Positions 45,074 to 53,244 of a stretch of DNA of 64,000 nucleotides are shown piece by piece. This stretch comes from an uncultured Selenomonadales bacterium (GTDB taxonomy: Bacteria > Bacillota > Negativicutes > Selenomonadales > Selenomonadaceae). Every line of letters begins with the position of its first letter. Positions within the stretch are counted from its first letter, which is position 1. Location: contig ONUH01000012.1 of NCBI GenBank assembly GCA_900321035.1, positions 1-64,000 of the forward strand, in the 5' to 3' direction. The notes beneath the pieces were generated by a model. It ran no database searches. It saw nothing but the letters and a program-made list of their open reading frames with translations, and was not told the DNA's origin. Made by a program: the position numbers and the translations under genes.

Positions 45074-45570
45074 GACAGATCACCCAGCTTTTCTTTGCTG
45101 AGACTGTCGATGAAGTCGCCGACGAGCGCCTCGTTGGCGGCGTCGTCCATATTGCGAGCCATCAGCTTCGTGGCAGCCGCCAGCGAAAGCGCGACCATCT
45201 GCCCTTTCATTTTCTTCGCGGCTTCTTCGCGCTCCGCCTGGAGCTGCGCCTTTGCCGCGGCTTTCATCTGCTCGATCTCCTGCTGCGTTTCTTCGACGCG
45301 GGCACGGTGCTCCGCCTCGCTACGCTGCGTCGCGGAGTCTGTAATCTCCTGCGCGCGCTTCCTCGCATCAGAGAGCTTCTGCTCGTACTCCTTCTTCATC
45401 TCGGCCGCCTGCGCGCGGTCCTCGTCGGCCTGACGGATATTGTTTGCAATCTTGTCCGTCCGGTCATGGAGAACCTGAAGCAAGGGGCCCCATGCGAATT
45501 TCTTCAGCACGAGAAGGAGGACCAAGAAGTTGATAATTTGTATAAATAATGTTGAGTTAACATCTACCAT
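45067..45570 (-). CDS. atpF: ATP synthase b subunit
   Basis: 167 residues: one N-terminal membrane helix (LFIQIINFLVLLLVLKKFAW) followed by a long charged coiled coil from about residue 40 to 130. Forms the peripheral stalk dimer. Confidence 0.97.
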   Translation of the reverse strand: MVDVNSTLFIQIINFLVLLLVLKKFAWGPLLQVLHDRTDKIANNIRQADEDRAQAAEMKKEYEQKLSDARKRAQEITDSATQRSEAEHRARVEETQQEIEQMKAAAKAQLQAEREEAAKKMKGQMVALSLAAATKLMARNMDDAANEALVGDFIDSLSKEKLGDLSC

Positions 45571-45653
45571 ATTCGCGGATCCTCCCTTCCGGCGTTTCGC
45601 ACGAAAACACGACAGCTTGCAAAAAAGCTGCCGCTTTCCGGCTCATCCGCCAA

Positions 45654-45905
45654 TTACGCGATGAACGGATTCGCGAAGATGAGGATCAGGACGACGACGA
45701 TTGCGATAATAGGAATGGACTCAACAAGACCGCAGGATACGAGAGCGTTCGTGAACAGAGCGTCCTTGACTTCCGGCTGGCGAACCGTGCCGTCCATAAG
45801 ACGCATCAGAACGCGGGAGTCACCGTAAACGGCCGCGATGATCGAAGTCATCGTGATGAGAAGAACGACGATAAGGGACAACTGAACGGGAGTAATGTTA
45901 GCCAT
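45654..45905 (-). CDS. atpE: ATP synthase c subunit, atypical sequence
   Basis: 83 residues from ATG 45905 (AGGAGGG 9 nt upstream). The RQPE loop (42-45) and the C-terminal helix with the ion-binding E62-S63 are present. The N-terminal helix (LSLIVVLLITMTSIIAAVYG) lacks the GxGxGxG packing motif found in almost all c subunits. Counting back from RQPE, D29 occupies the place of Gln32 in Na+-binding c subunits such as Propionigenium, giving two carboxylates per site (D29 and E62), as described for Fusobacterium nucleatum (E32/E65). Na+ coupling is therefore plausible. Confidence 0.93.
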   Translation of the reverse strand: MANITPVQLSLIVVLLITMTSIIAAVYGDSRVLMRLMDGTVRQPEVKDALFTNALVSCGLVESIPIIAIVVVLILIFANPFIA

Positions 45906-46017
45906 GAGTAAAAACCCTCCTAAATAATAAATAAAATATTTTCTACGGCAAATTCTCGCGGCACAGGAGCGGCGCCCCCATACCGGAACCGTTGCCAACG
46001 GCTTACTTGATTAAAAA

Positions 46018-46701
46018 TCACTCTTCATGATCATGCCCTTTAGCCGCCGGCGCGATATACACCAGCGAGAGCGTCGTGAAGATGTACGCCTGGATTACGC
46101 CTACCGCAAGGCTGAAAATAACCCATACCACGTGCGGCGCCCAGTTCGCATACCAAGGAGCGAGATTCAGGATAATGATGATCAGCACCTCGCCGGCCAG
46201 GATGTTTCCGAAAAGACGGAAGGCCAGCGATGCGGGCCGCGCAAGCTCCTCAATGATATGAATGATGATAAAAGGAGCAAACGGCTCAAGGAAGTGCTTG
46301 AAATAGCCGATGCCGCTTCTCGCAACGCCGATGCCGTGATGGATAAAGCACGACATGGTAAGCGCAAGACCCAGCGTCGTATTCAGATCGTTCGTCGGCG
46401 ACTCCATCGCCGGGAAAAGGCCCAGCCAGTTCGCGATGACAAGATACACGAACAGCGAGAGAAAAATATGGGTCAGGGAACGCCCCGTAGGCCCTATCAT
46501 CGTATGAATCTTTTCCTCCCAGACTTCGGCAATGGCCTCGATCGCGTTCTGCCACCCCGTCGGAACCTCCTTCAGGTTCCGCGACGCGAGAATCGCAATC
46601 AGAATGACGATGGCCATCGTGATATAGTTCATGATGAGCGTCTCTTCATTCAAGAGATAGCCGGCAAACTCCACGACCTCGCGATGACCGATTTTTTCCA
46701 T
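46018..46701 (-). CDS. atpB: ATP synthase a subunit
   Basis: 227 residues from ATG 46701 (GGGGAGGGG upstream). The essential arginine lies in SLAFRLFGNILAGEVLI. Five or six membrane helices form the ion half-channels beside the c ring. The C-terminal tail ends in KGHDHEE. The upstream in-frame start (46719) lacks a site. Confidence 0.96.
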   Translation of the reverse strand: MEKIGHREVVEFAGYLLNEETLIMNYITMAIVILIAILASRNLKEVPTGWQNAIEAIAEVWEEKIHTMIGPTGRSLTHIFLSLFVYLVIANWLGLFPAMESPTNDLNTTLGLALTMSCFIHHGIGVARSGIGYFKHFLEPFAPFIIIHIIEELARPASLAFRLFGNILAGEVLIIIILNLAPWYANWAPHVVWVIFSLAVGVIQAYIFTTLSLVYIAPAAKGHDHEE

Positions 46702-46736
46702 ATAACCCCTCCCCCTCAAAATCCATTCTTACCGCT

Positions 46737-47135
46737 CTACGAAACCGCATCCTCGCGGTTCTTCTTCACGCGGGCCGCAATCAAGCAAGCGAACGCGACG
46801 CCCAAGAACAGAAGGTACGCCACAATCGCCACTAAAAAAAACGGTTTTGAAACCTGCGCTGCAAGCCCCATAATCAGGCAAAGCGAGCCCAACCGAATAA
46901 ACAGCCCGTTTTGGAGCTGCGAGGCCGCCTTTTTCCGATCGAAATGCCCGTCTTCCATGCGATTCGTCAGCGTCCAGCAGAAAATACCGCCTGTCAAATA
47001 GCCGACGAAAAGCCCGCCGATGAGCATCGGCTCCCCCATCAGGAGGAAGCACAGCGCACCCGCAAGCGTGCATCCCGCAAGAACCTTCAGCGTCCATTCG
47101 CCGCCCTTGCCGTAGATTGATAAGAACTTTTTCAT
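46737..47135 (-). CDS. atpI: ATP synthase subunit I (AtpI-like)
   Basis: 132 residues with four hydrophobic helices (AGCTLAGALCFLLMG; IGGLFVGYLTGGIFCW; LGSLCLIMGLA; FLVAIVAYLLFLGVAFACLI). Its position directly before atpB and its topology match the UncI/AtpI assembly factor for the c ring. GAGGTG precedes the ATG. First gene of the atp operon. Confidence 0.85.
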   Translation of the reverse strand: MKKFLSIYGKGGEWTLKVLAGCTLAGALCFLLMGEPMLIGGLFVGYLTGGIFCWTLTNRMEDGHFDRKKAASQLQNGLFIRLGSLCLIMGLAAQVSKPFFLVAIVAYLLFLGVAFACLIAARVKKNREDAVS

Positions 47136-47191
47136 ATTCCACCTCAGCGAAGCAATTCTTTTCCCCCGCCCCGACGAAATATTTTCGCTCT

Positions 47192-47221
47192 ATTATACTC
47201 CCAAGACTAAAATCTTGGCAA
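47192..47221 (-). promoter_or_regulatory. ATP synthase operon promoter
   Basis: TTGCCA (47216-47221), 18 bp, TATAAT (47192-47197) on the reverse strand, about 55 bp upstream of atpI. Confidence 0.7.
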
Positions 47222-47312
47222 GCATATAAATCACTTTTTGCAGATTTTTTTCAGAAACGAGTGAATTTCTTCCTATTTTTTTCAATTTGAGGACGAAAGG
47301 TATAAAACTCAA

Positions 47313-47346
47313 GAAAAAAGACGACGCAAATGCAACGCGTCGTCTC
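47313..47346 (-). terminator. Terminator of the atpZ-like gene
   Basis: On the reverse strand GACGACGC pairs with GCGTCGTC and runs into TTTTTTC. It separates the atpZ-like gene from the atp operon promoter. Confidence 0.8.
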
Positions 47347-47356
47347 TTGTTCCGAT

Positions 47357-47629
47357 TCAGTCTCCGTCTTCTTTTTTTCCGAAATGCATGCGTACCTGAT
47401 GGTAGATCGAATAAATCGCCACGGGAAAGCCGAGAAAAATGCCCGCGATCGTCCCTTTCGGGGCAATATCGAAAAACGCGTCCGCTTTTTGCCCCATCCA
47501 AATGCATACAAGGACGGTCAAAGCCACCGAGACGCCGATTCCCGTAAAATAGGTAGCCGCCCAAATATAGCGAAAGAGCAGCTTGCGGCGAGGTGAACGT
47601 TCTCGATTATCATTATGTGTGTTCAGCAT
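47357..47629 (-). CDS. AtpZ/AtpI-like small membrane protein
   Basis: 90 residues with two hydrophobic helices (YIWAATYFTGIGVSVALTVL and GTIAGIFLGFPVAIYSIYHQ) between charged ends, as in AtpZ-type proteins found before atp operons. It has its own terminator, so it is transcribed separately from atpI. Confidence 0.75.
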   Translation of the reverse strand: MLNTHNDNRERSPRRKLLFRYIWAATYFTGIGVSVALTVLVCIWMGQKADAFFDIAPKGTIAGIFLGFPVAIYSIYHQVRMHFGKKEDGD

Positions 47630-47647
47630 TTGCTTTCTCCCGCATAA

Positions 47648-47677
47648 AGAGTGGAGTGTGAAGAGTGGAGAGTGAAG
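47648..47677. repeat. GAGTGAAGAGTGGAG-type simple repeat, left copy
   Basis: Purine-rich repeat GAGTGGAGTGTGAAGAGTGG and onwards, downstream of the four-helix gene. Inverted relatives occur at 48029-48060 and 56585-56640. Confidence 0.6.
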
Positions 47678-48058
47678 TTATTCGGGAGATTGCATAGTTT
47701 TTGCCGTCGCAGACAGGATACGGCGTAATTCTTCACAATCTGACTGCATGGAACTATACTGTTCCATCGTCAAATAGTCCGTTTCATGCAAGAGTTCCAG
47801 CCAATATAGCGTTTCTGAACATTCTTTAAGAGCAATATAAACTTTTGACAAAAAATCCTTACGGCTGATAGCACATTCCGCTTCTGCAAGATTCGCACCA
47901 ATACTGGTTCCCGCACGCAAAAGTTGTTTGGCTAAAACATATTCGCGTTTATCGTCACGGAGATATTGATACAACCGCACCACACGGATAGCAAATTTTC
48001 GGCTCTTTTCACGCGCAGGGCGTTCCGATATCTCCACTCCCCACTCTCCACTCTTCAC
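47678..48058 (-). CDS. Four-helix-bundle protein (23S rRNA IVS-type family)
   Basis: Up to 126 residues. Helices with RKFAIRVVRLYQYLRD, LAKQLLRAGTSIGANLAEAE and FLSKVYIALKECSETLYWLE match the four-helix-bundle family first seen in 23S rRNA intervening sequences and later as free-standing genes. The frame begins (GTG at 48058) inside the GAGTGAAGAGTGGAG repeat, so the repeat encodes its first residues; a later start is possible. Function unknown. Confidence 0.8.
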   Translation of the reverse strand: MKSGEWGVEISERPAREKSRKFAIRVVRLYQYLRDDKREYVLAKQLLRAGTSIGANLAEAECAISRKDFLSKVYIALKECSETLYWLELLHETDYLTMEQYSSMQSDCEELRRILSATAKTMQSPE

Positions 48059-48060
48059 AC
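48029..48060. repeat. GAGTGAAGAGTGGAG-type simple repeat, right copy (inverted)
   Basis: Reads CACTCTCCACTCTTCACAC on the plus strand, the complement of the left copy, so the four-helix gene is bracketed by inverted repeats. Confidence 0.6.
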
Positions 48061-49236
48061 TTATTTAAACTCTTCCGGCGGCGTTTCGCTTTTTCCGTAC
48101 CGATACAATATAGCGTCCACGATGCGGCCGGCGGCTTTTCCGTCGCCGTAAGGGCTCCGTGCCTCCGCCATGCGCGCGTATGCCGCCGGGTCGGACAAAA
48201 GCCGCCGGGCTTCGCTGTATACACGCTCCTGATCGGTTCCCACAAGCAGGACCGTTCCTGCCGTCACCGCCTCCGGACGTTCCGTCGTATCGCGCAGTAC
48301 CAGCACCGGTTTTCCCAATGCGGGCGCTTCCTCCTGCACGCCGCCGGAATCCGTCAGGATCAGCGTCGAGCGATGCATCAGATTTGCAAACGGCTCATAA
48401 TCGAGCGGTTCGATCAAATGGACGCGCGGCTTGCCGCCCAGTTCTTCATTCACGACTTCCCGCACCTTCGGGTTCCGATGGACGGGGAAAACCACCTCGA
48501 TGTCCTCGAACTCTTCCACGAGCCGCGTCAGCGCTTTGTACACATGGCGCATGGGCTCGCCCAAATTTTCCCTGCGGTGCGTCGTCACCAGCACCACACG
48601 GCGATTCTCATAATCGATGCCGGAAAGCCTGTCGTCCGCGAAGCCGAACTCATCCCGCACCGTATGATGCAGCGCGTCGATGACCGTGTTGCCCGTAACG
48701 AAAATATCCTTTTCCGGTACGTGCTCGCCCCGAAGATTTGCCGCCGAAACCGGCGTCGGCGCAAAATGCAGATCGGCAATGGCGCCCGTCAGATGACGGT
48801 TCATCTCCTCCGGGAACGGGGAATATTTATTGTAAGTGCGAAGCCCGGCCTCCACATGGCCCACCGCCGTCTGATGGTAATAGGCCGCCAGCGCGCCCGC
48901 GAAGGTCGTCGTCGTGTCGCCGTGGACGAGCACCAAATCAGGCTCTTCCTTCGTCAGCACCTCGTCCAGGCCCTTCAAAGCCTTGGACGTAATATCAAAC
49001 AGCGTCTGCCCCTCGGACATGATGTCGAGGTCATAATCCGGCACGATGCGGAAAAGATGCAGCACCTGATCGAGCATTTCCCGATGCTGGGCCGTCACCG
49101 CCACGATCGGCGTGATATCTGCCGCGCGCTTTCTCATCTCCATGACCACAGGCGCCATCTTGATTGCTTCGGGCCGCGTACCGAAAATCGCCATGACTTT
49201 GAGCTTGCGCGGGTTATTGTCCCTCGTTCCAGCCAT
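48061..49236 (-). CDS. wecB: UDP-N-acetylglucosamine 2-epimerase (non-hydrolysing)
   Basis: 391 residues. FGTRPEAIKMAPVV near the N terminus, HVEAGLRT, THRRENLG and the C-terminal LTDSGGVQEEAPALGKPVLV are all typical. It makes UDP-ManNAc for surface polysaccharides. The neighbouring tagO/wecA-like gene (10 bp upstream) supplies lipid-linked GlcNAc, so both probably serve an envelope polymer. Confidence 0.96.
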   Translation of the reverse strand: MAGTRDNNPRKLKVMAIFGTRPEAIKMAPVVMEMRKRAADITPIVAVTAQHREMLDQVLHLFRIVPDYDLDIMSEGQTLFDITSKALKGLDEVLTKEEPDLVLVHGDTTTTFAGALAAYYHQTAVGHVEAGLRTYNKYSPFPEEMNRHLTGAIADLHFAPTPVSAANLRGEHVPEKDIFVTGNTVIDALHHTVRDEFGFADDRLSGIDYENRRVVLVTTHRRENLGEPMRHVYKALTRLVEEFEDIEVVFPVHRNPKVREVVNEELGGKPRVHLIEPLDYEPFANLMHRSTLILTDSGGVQEEAPALGKPVLVLRDTTERPEAVTAGTVLLVGTDQERVYSEARRLLSDPAAYARMAEARSPYGDGKAAGRIVDAILYRYGKSETPPEEFK

Positions 49237-49245
49237 AAAACTCCC

Positions 49246-50289
49246 CTACCTCGTAGCCTTCAGCTTCAATATGCCCAAACGCTTCGCGCCGTATAGGACG
49301 GCGACGACGATCAAAAGCAGAATCAGGATCGCGGTGCGCGGGCTGACCGCCGTCATCACGATGGCCCCCGAGCCCAGGATCGCGCTGATGACATACATCA
49401 AAAGCACTGCCTGCCGTTGGGAAAATCCTAAATTCAACAAACGATGATGCAGATGTCCCTTGTCCGGCTTCATGATCGGAGCGCCGGCCAGCCACCGCCG
49501 GATGATGGCGAAGGTCGTGTCCATGATGGGGAGCCCCAGCGCCAGCACAGGGACCACCAGCGCGACCATCGCCGCGCTCTTCATCACGCCGACTACGGAA
49601 ATACCCGACAGCATGAAGCCAAGGAACATGCTGCCCGTATCGCCCATAAAAATCCGCGCGGGATTGAAATTGTAAAAGAGAAATCCGAACGCCGCGCCGC
49701 CCAGCGCCGCCGTGACCACCGCCACCACGAGGATATCCATACGGAGCGCGACGAGGCAGATCGTCAGTGAAGCGATGGTCGCCACGCCCGCCGCCAGCCC
49801 GTCGAGGCCGTCGATCAGGTTCACCGTGTTGGTGATGCCAACCATCCAGAAAATCGTCAGCGGGATGGTGACGTAATCGTAAAGATATGCGATCTCGCCG
49901 GAAAATGACGTGATGAAATCAATGCGGACGCCAAAGGCAACCGCCGCCCAGGCGCAAATGATCTGACCCAAGAGCTTGACCTTCGGCGGCAGGCTCACAT
50001 AGTCGTCCCAAAGCCCCAGCGCCACGATCAGCGAACCGCCGATGAAAAGCCCGATGACGCCCTGCGCCGTTTCCTCGGGAATTTCCGCCGTCTCCAGCAG
50101 GAGCAGCATCGACACCATGAACGCCGCATAAATCGCCAATCCGCCGATTCTCGGAATCGGCTTTTTATGTACCTTCCGCGCGTCCGGCGCGTCCAGCGCC
50201 CCCGTCCGAAAAGCCAAACGAATCACGATCGGCGTGAATAAAAGCGCCGCCGCCGCCGCAATCAAGAAAGCCCATATATAATTCGGCAT
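49246..50289 (-). CDS. tagO: Undecaprenyl-phosphate GlcNAc-1-phosphate transferase (WecA/TagO type)
   Basis: 347 residues, about ten membrane helices. Family motifs: DAPDARKVHKKPIPRIGGLA, LGLWDD, NTVNLIDGLDGLAAG, the catalytic GDTGSMFLGF and HLHHRLLNLGFSQRQ. It starts lipid-linked polysaccharide or wall polymer synthesis. In a diderm Firmicute the product may anchor the SLH proteins such as the OmpM porin; this link is an inference. Confidence 0.95.
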   Translation of the reverse strand: MPNYIWAFLIAAAAALLFTPIVIRLAFRTGALDAPDARKVHKKPIPRIGGLAIYAAFMVSMLLLLETAEIPEETAQGVIGLFIGGSLIVALGLWDDYVSLPPKVKLLGQIICAWAAVAFGVRIDFITSFSGEIAYLYDYVTIPLTIFWMVGITNTVNLIDGLDGLAAGVATIASLTICLVALRMDILVVAVVTAALGGAAFGFLFYNFNPARIFMGDTGSMFLGFMLSGISVVGVMKSAAMVALVVPVLALGLPIMDTTFAIIRRWLAGAPIMKPDKGHLHHRLLNLGFSQRQAVLLMYVISAILGSGAIVMTAVSPRTAILILLLIVVAVLYGAKRLGILKLKATR

Positions 50290-50385
50290 ACAACACCTCG
50301 TGAGAACATAGCAAAACGTCCCGCCTGACGGCGAGCTTCAAGCTATTCTACCGCAACGGGCAAAAAGTGTCAATAAAGGAAGACG

Positions 50386-51237
50386 TCAGCCCAACGGCAC
50401 CAGCACGCGGTCCCGGCGGTCAAAACGAACCGACTTCGTATAGCCGAAACGCTTTGCGTAGGAAATCGCCTCGTCGATATAGGCGCCGCAGTCTTCCGGC
50501 TCGTGAGCGTCCGAAGTAGTGATAATCGGCAGGCCGAAATCCGCCGCCATCTCCATGAACGCCGGATAGGGGGAAATTTCCTCAATCGGGTAACGGTAAC
50601 GCGTCCCCGTATTGATATCGACGACCATGCCGGCTTTCTTCATCGCTTTCGCGACGCGCTCCAAATACGGCGTTACGTCAAAATCCGGCAGATACTTGAA
50701 CAGGCGGATATTGAACGGATGGCCGAGGACGTCGTAATGGCCGCCCGCGCAAAGATGCTCGACTTCCTCCGCGTACTGCTCATAAATCGTCTGCAGTGGA
50801 CGCGCGTCCCACTCCGCTTTGATCTCGGCGGAATCGTAAGCCCAGCCCTTCAAAAAATGCACCGAGCCGATCCGATAGTCGAAAGGATAACGGTCGAGAA
50901 TTTCCCCGACCGCCTTCTGGTCGGCGAAATTGCAGACCTCGATGCCGGTCTTGACCGGCTTTCCCCGCTTTTTCAGCTCGTCCATAAAGGTGAAATAATC
51001 GTCCAGCGGGCATTTGAATTTATTCTTCTTCAGCCATTTCTTTTGAAAGCTTCCTATAAAAGAGTCGTCCAAAATCAAATCGTCATAGTAGAAATGCTCG
51101 AAATCCGTGAAGCCGTGGCTGTGCTCGGAAATGCCGATCTCTTCCAGTCCGCGCCGCTCCGCCGCGTCAAAGAATCCCTGCACCCATCCGAAATCATACG
51201 AGCCGCGCTCAAAGTGCATGTGATAGTCAATCTTCAT
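50386..51237 (-). CDS. PHP-domain phosphatase (histidinol-phosphatase type)
   Basis: 283 residues. PHP metal motifs: the N-terminal DYHMHFE, ISEHSHG near 38, KTGIEVC, GHPFNIRLF and the C-terminal TTSDAHEPEDCG. Resembles HisK/HisJ histidinol-phosphatases, but no other his genes are near, so the substrate is not certain. Confidence 0.88.
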   Translation of the reverse strand: MKIDYHMHFERGSYDFGWVQGFFDAAERRGLEEIGISEHSHGFTDFEHFYYDDLILDDSFIGSFQKKWLKKNKFKCPLDDYFTFMDELKKRGKPVKTGIEVCNFADQKAVGEILDRYPFDYRIGSVHFLKGWAYDSAEIKAEWDARPLQTIYEQYAEEVEHLCAGGHYDVLGHPFNIRLFKYLPDFDVTPYLERVAKAMKKAGMVVDINTGTRYRYPIEEISPYPAFMEMAADFGLPIITTSDAHEPEDCGAYIDEAISYAKRFGYTKSVRFDRRDRVLVPLG

Positions 51238-51249
51238 GCCAAAAGCCTC

Positions 51250-52068
51250 CTATATCCTTCCCTCGTCCAAAAGCTCCCGCAGTTTTTTTGTCACGCCGTA
51301 ATCGGTGTTTGCCGGCGCCCGGTAATTCGCCGCTTCAAAAAGCGCCGGATGGGCGTTTTCCATCGCGAAGCTGTATTTGACGGCCCGAAGCATTTCAAGG
51401 TCGTTCAGGTAGTCGCCAAAGGCCGCGCAGTTTTCCGGCGGCAAGTCGAGCAGCTTTTGCAGCGTTTGCACCGCAAATCCTTTGTTCATACCGGGATTCA
51501 TGATATCTACCCAGTAATTGCTGGACAGCGCCACATGCACGGGACCGTCGAGCTTTTTCAGTCCCGGATAAATTGTATGCTCGGCGTCGCCCTGCTCCGC
51601 GTCGCAATAAGCCACCTTGATAATCGGCACTTCCTCCGCCACACGTTCCAGATCGGGCACGACCGTGTTCTGCGTGAAATATTTATTCATTTCCCGAAGA
51701 TAGGGGCGAAATTCCTCGCCGACGTAAGCAAGCCGCTTCCCGCACAGCACCGGATAAGCGCCGGGGATTCGGTTTCCTTCCTTTAATATACGCAGGACGT
51801 CCGCTCTGTCCATCTCGCTGGAAAACAGCTCTTTGTCATGCCGCGCGGCGAAGGTCCCGTTTTCCGAAATGAAAACGAAATCGTCCGCGTACTTTTCCAT
51901 CTGCAGCGTCAGCGCCGAATACTGCCGCCCGCTGGCAGGCGCGAAAATCGCGCCGCGCCGGAGCACCTCGCCGATGACCTCGTCGAAATCCGGCGGCAAA
52001 TCGCTCTGCCCATCCAGCAGCGTGCCGTCCATATCGCAAAAAATCAGCTTGATCTTGTCATTGCTCAT
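51250..52068 (-). CDS. Cof-type HAD phosphatase
   Basis: 272 residues with HAD motif I FCDMDGTLLDG, motif II ASGRQ, motif III lysine in PGMNKGFAV and motif IV GDYLNDLEML. Cof-type proteins dephosphorylate sugar phosphates or pyridoxal phosphate. It lies 12 bp upstream of the PHP gene and is probably cotranscribed. Confidence 0.92.
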   Translation of the reverse strand: MSNDKIKLIFCDMDGTLLDGQSDLPPDFDEVIGEVLRRGAIFAPASGRQYSALTLQMEKYADDFVFISENGTFAARHDKELFSSEMDRADVLRILKEGNRIPGAYPVLCGKRLAYVGEEFRPYLREMNKYFTQNTVVPDLERVAEEVPIIKVAYCDAEQGDAEHTIYPGLKKLDGPVHVALSSNYWVDIMNPGMNKGFAVQTLQKLLDLPPENCAAFGDYLNDLEMLRAVKYSFAMENAHPALFEAANYRAPANTDYGVTKKLRELLDEGRI

Positions 52069-52209
52069 TCGCTATTATATCCTTCTCCAGTCAAAATCAA
52101 TGAATACGACAACCCTGCTGAGGAATTTCAGCTTTGCATAAGCGACTCTATGCGCTAAAGCGCTAAGTGTCGCTAATCGTCAGGCCAGGAAAAGCGCTCG
52201 AAGTCGTAG

Positions 52210-53244
52210 TCAGGGCACTACATCGAGGGCGCTTTGACGCAGCATGGCGGAAAAAGGCCCAGCAGGGCGATATGCGCACCAAGGTTCTTCCGCCATGTAG
52301 TCGCCTTTCGCGTAATACGCCGCCCGGGCGCGGCAGCCGCCGCAGGCGCCTTTATACTTACAGACGCCGCAGGCGCCCTTGTAATCGAGGGTCCGAAGGC
52401 GGCGGAAAATCTCGGCATTTTTCCAGATTTCATCAAAAGGCGTTTCCCGCACGTCGCCCGCCTCAATGTCGAGATAGGCGCAGGGCTGTACCTTGCCCCG
52501 CGGGCCGATGATGCAGTAAGCCGTTCCCGCGAGGCAGCCGCGCCGAAAGCGTGTTTTTACCCCCATCTCAGCCGCGATTCGCATGAACTGCGGCGCACAG
52601 GTCGGCTTCAATTCGATATCCACCGTTTTCTGCTTTTCCATGATGCGCGTCAGCACCGCCTCGTACGCTTCGGCGTCGAGGGATTCTTTCTCGATGTTCA
52701 CCCCGCGCCCCGTCGGTACGAGAAAAAAGAAATGATGGGCGACCGCGCCCTTTTCCACCGCAAAATCAGTGATAGCCTCTAACTCCGGTTCGTTCCAATC
52801 CATGACCGTCGTATGGATCTGGAACGGCAGCCCCGCCTTCCAGCAATTTTCCATGCCGCGCACCGCGCCTTCCCACGCGCCGGAAAACGAGCGGAACGCG
52901 TCGTGCTTTTCCGCATCGAGAGAATCAAGGGATATCCCCATGCCCATCGCACCTGCCACTTTCAGTTCGCGGGCCTTTTCCCCGGTAATCAGGACGCCGT
53001 TCGTGCCGAAGACGGGCCGCAGGCCGACGGCCGCCGCGTGGCGCACCAAGTCCAAAATGTCGGGACGCAGCAGCGGCTCGCCGCCGGAAAAAATCATAAT
53101 CTTGAAACCGGCGCGGGCAATCTCGCCAATCATTTTCTTCGCCTCGGCGGTGGACAGCTCGTCCTCCGCCTTGCAACCCGCATCGCGGTAGCAATGCGCG
53201 CAGTACATATTGCAGGCGTTCGTCGTGTTCCAGGAAACAATCAT
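52210..53244 (-). CDS. nirJ2: Radical SAM haem-biosynthesis protein NirJ2 (AhbD-like)
   Basis: 344 residues from ATG 53244, which overlaps the nirJ1 stop (ATGA). The radical SAM cluster is CNMYCAHCYRDAG. FSGGEPLLRPDIL follows, and a C-terminal Cys-rich region (CLAGTAYC; CGVCKYKGACGGC) is of SPASM type. Together with NirJ1 it is expected to take didecarboxysirohaem to haem via Fe-coproporphyrin, the sirohaem route; the AhbD-like step removes two propionate carboxyls. Confidence 0.88.
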   Translation of the reverse strand: MIVSWNTTNACNMYCAHCYRDAGCKAEDELSTAEAKKMIGEIARAGFKIMIFSGGEPLLRPDILDLVRHAAAVGLRPVFGTNGVLITGEKARELKVAGAMGMGISLDSLDAEKHDAFRSFSGAWEGAVRGMENCWKAGLPFQIHTTVMDWNEPELEAITDFAVEKGAVAHHFFFLVPTGRGVNIEKESLDAEAYEAVLTRIMEKQKTVDIELKPTCAPQFMRIAAEMGVKTRFRRGCLAGTAYCIIGPRGKVQPCAYLDIEAGDVRETPFDEIWKNAEIFRRLRTLDYKGACGVCKYKGACGGCRARAAYYAKGDYMAEEPWCAYRPAGPFSAMLRQSALDVVP

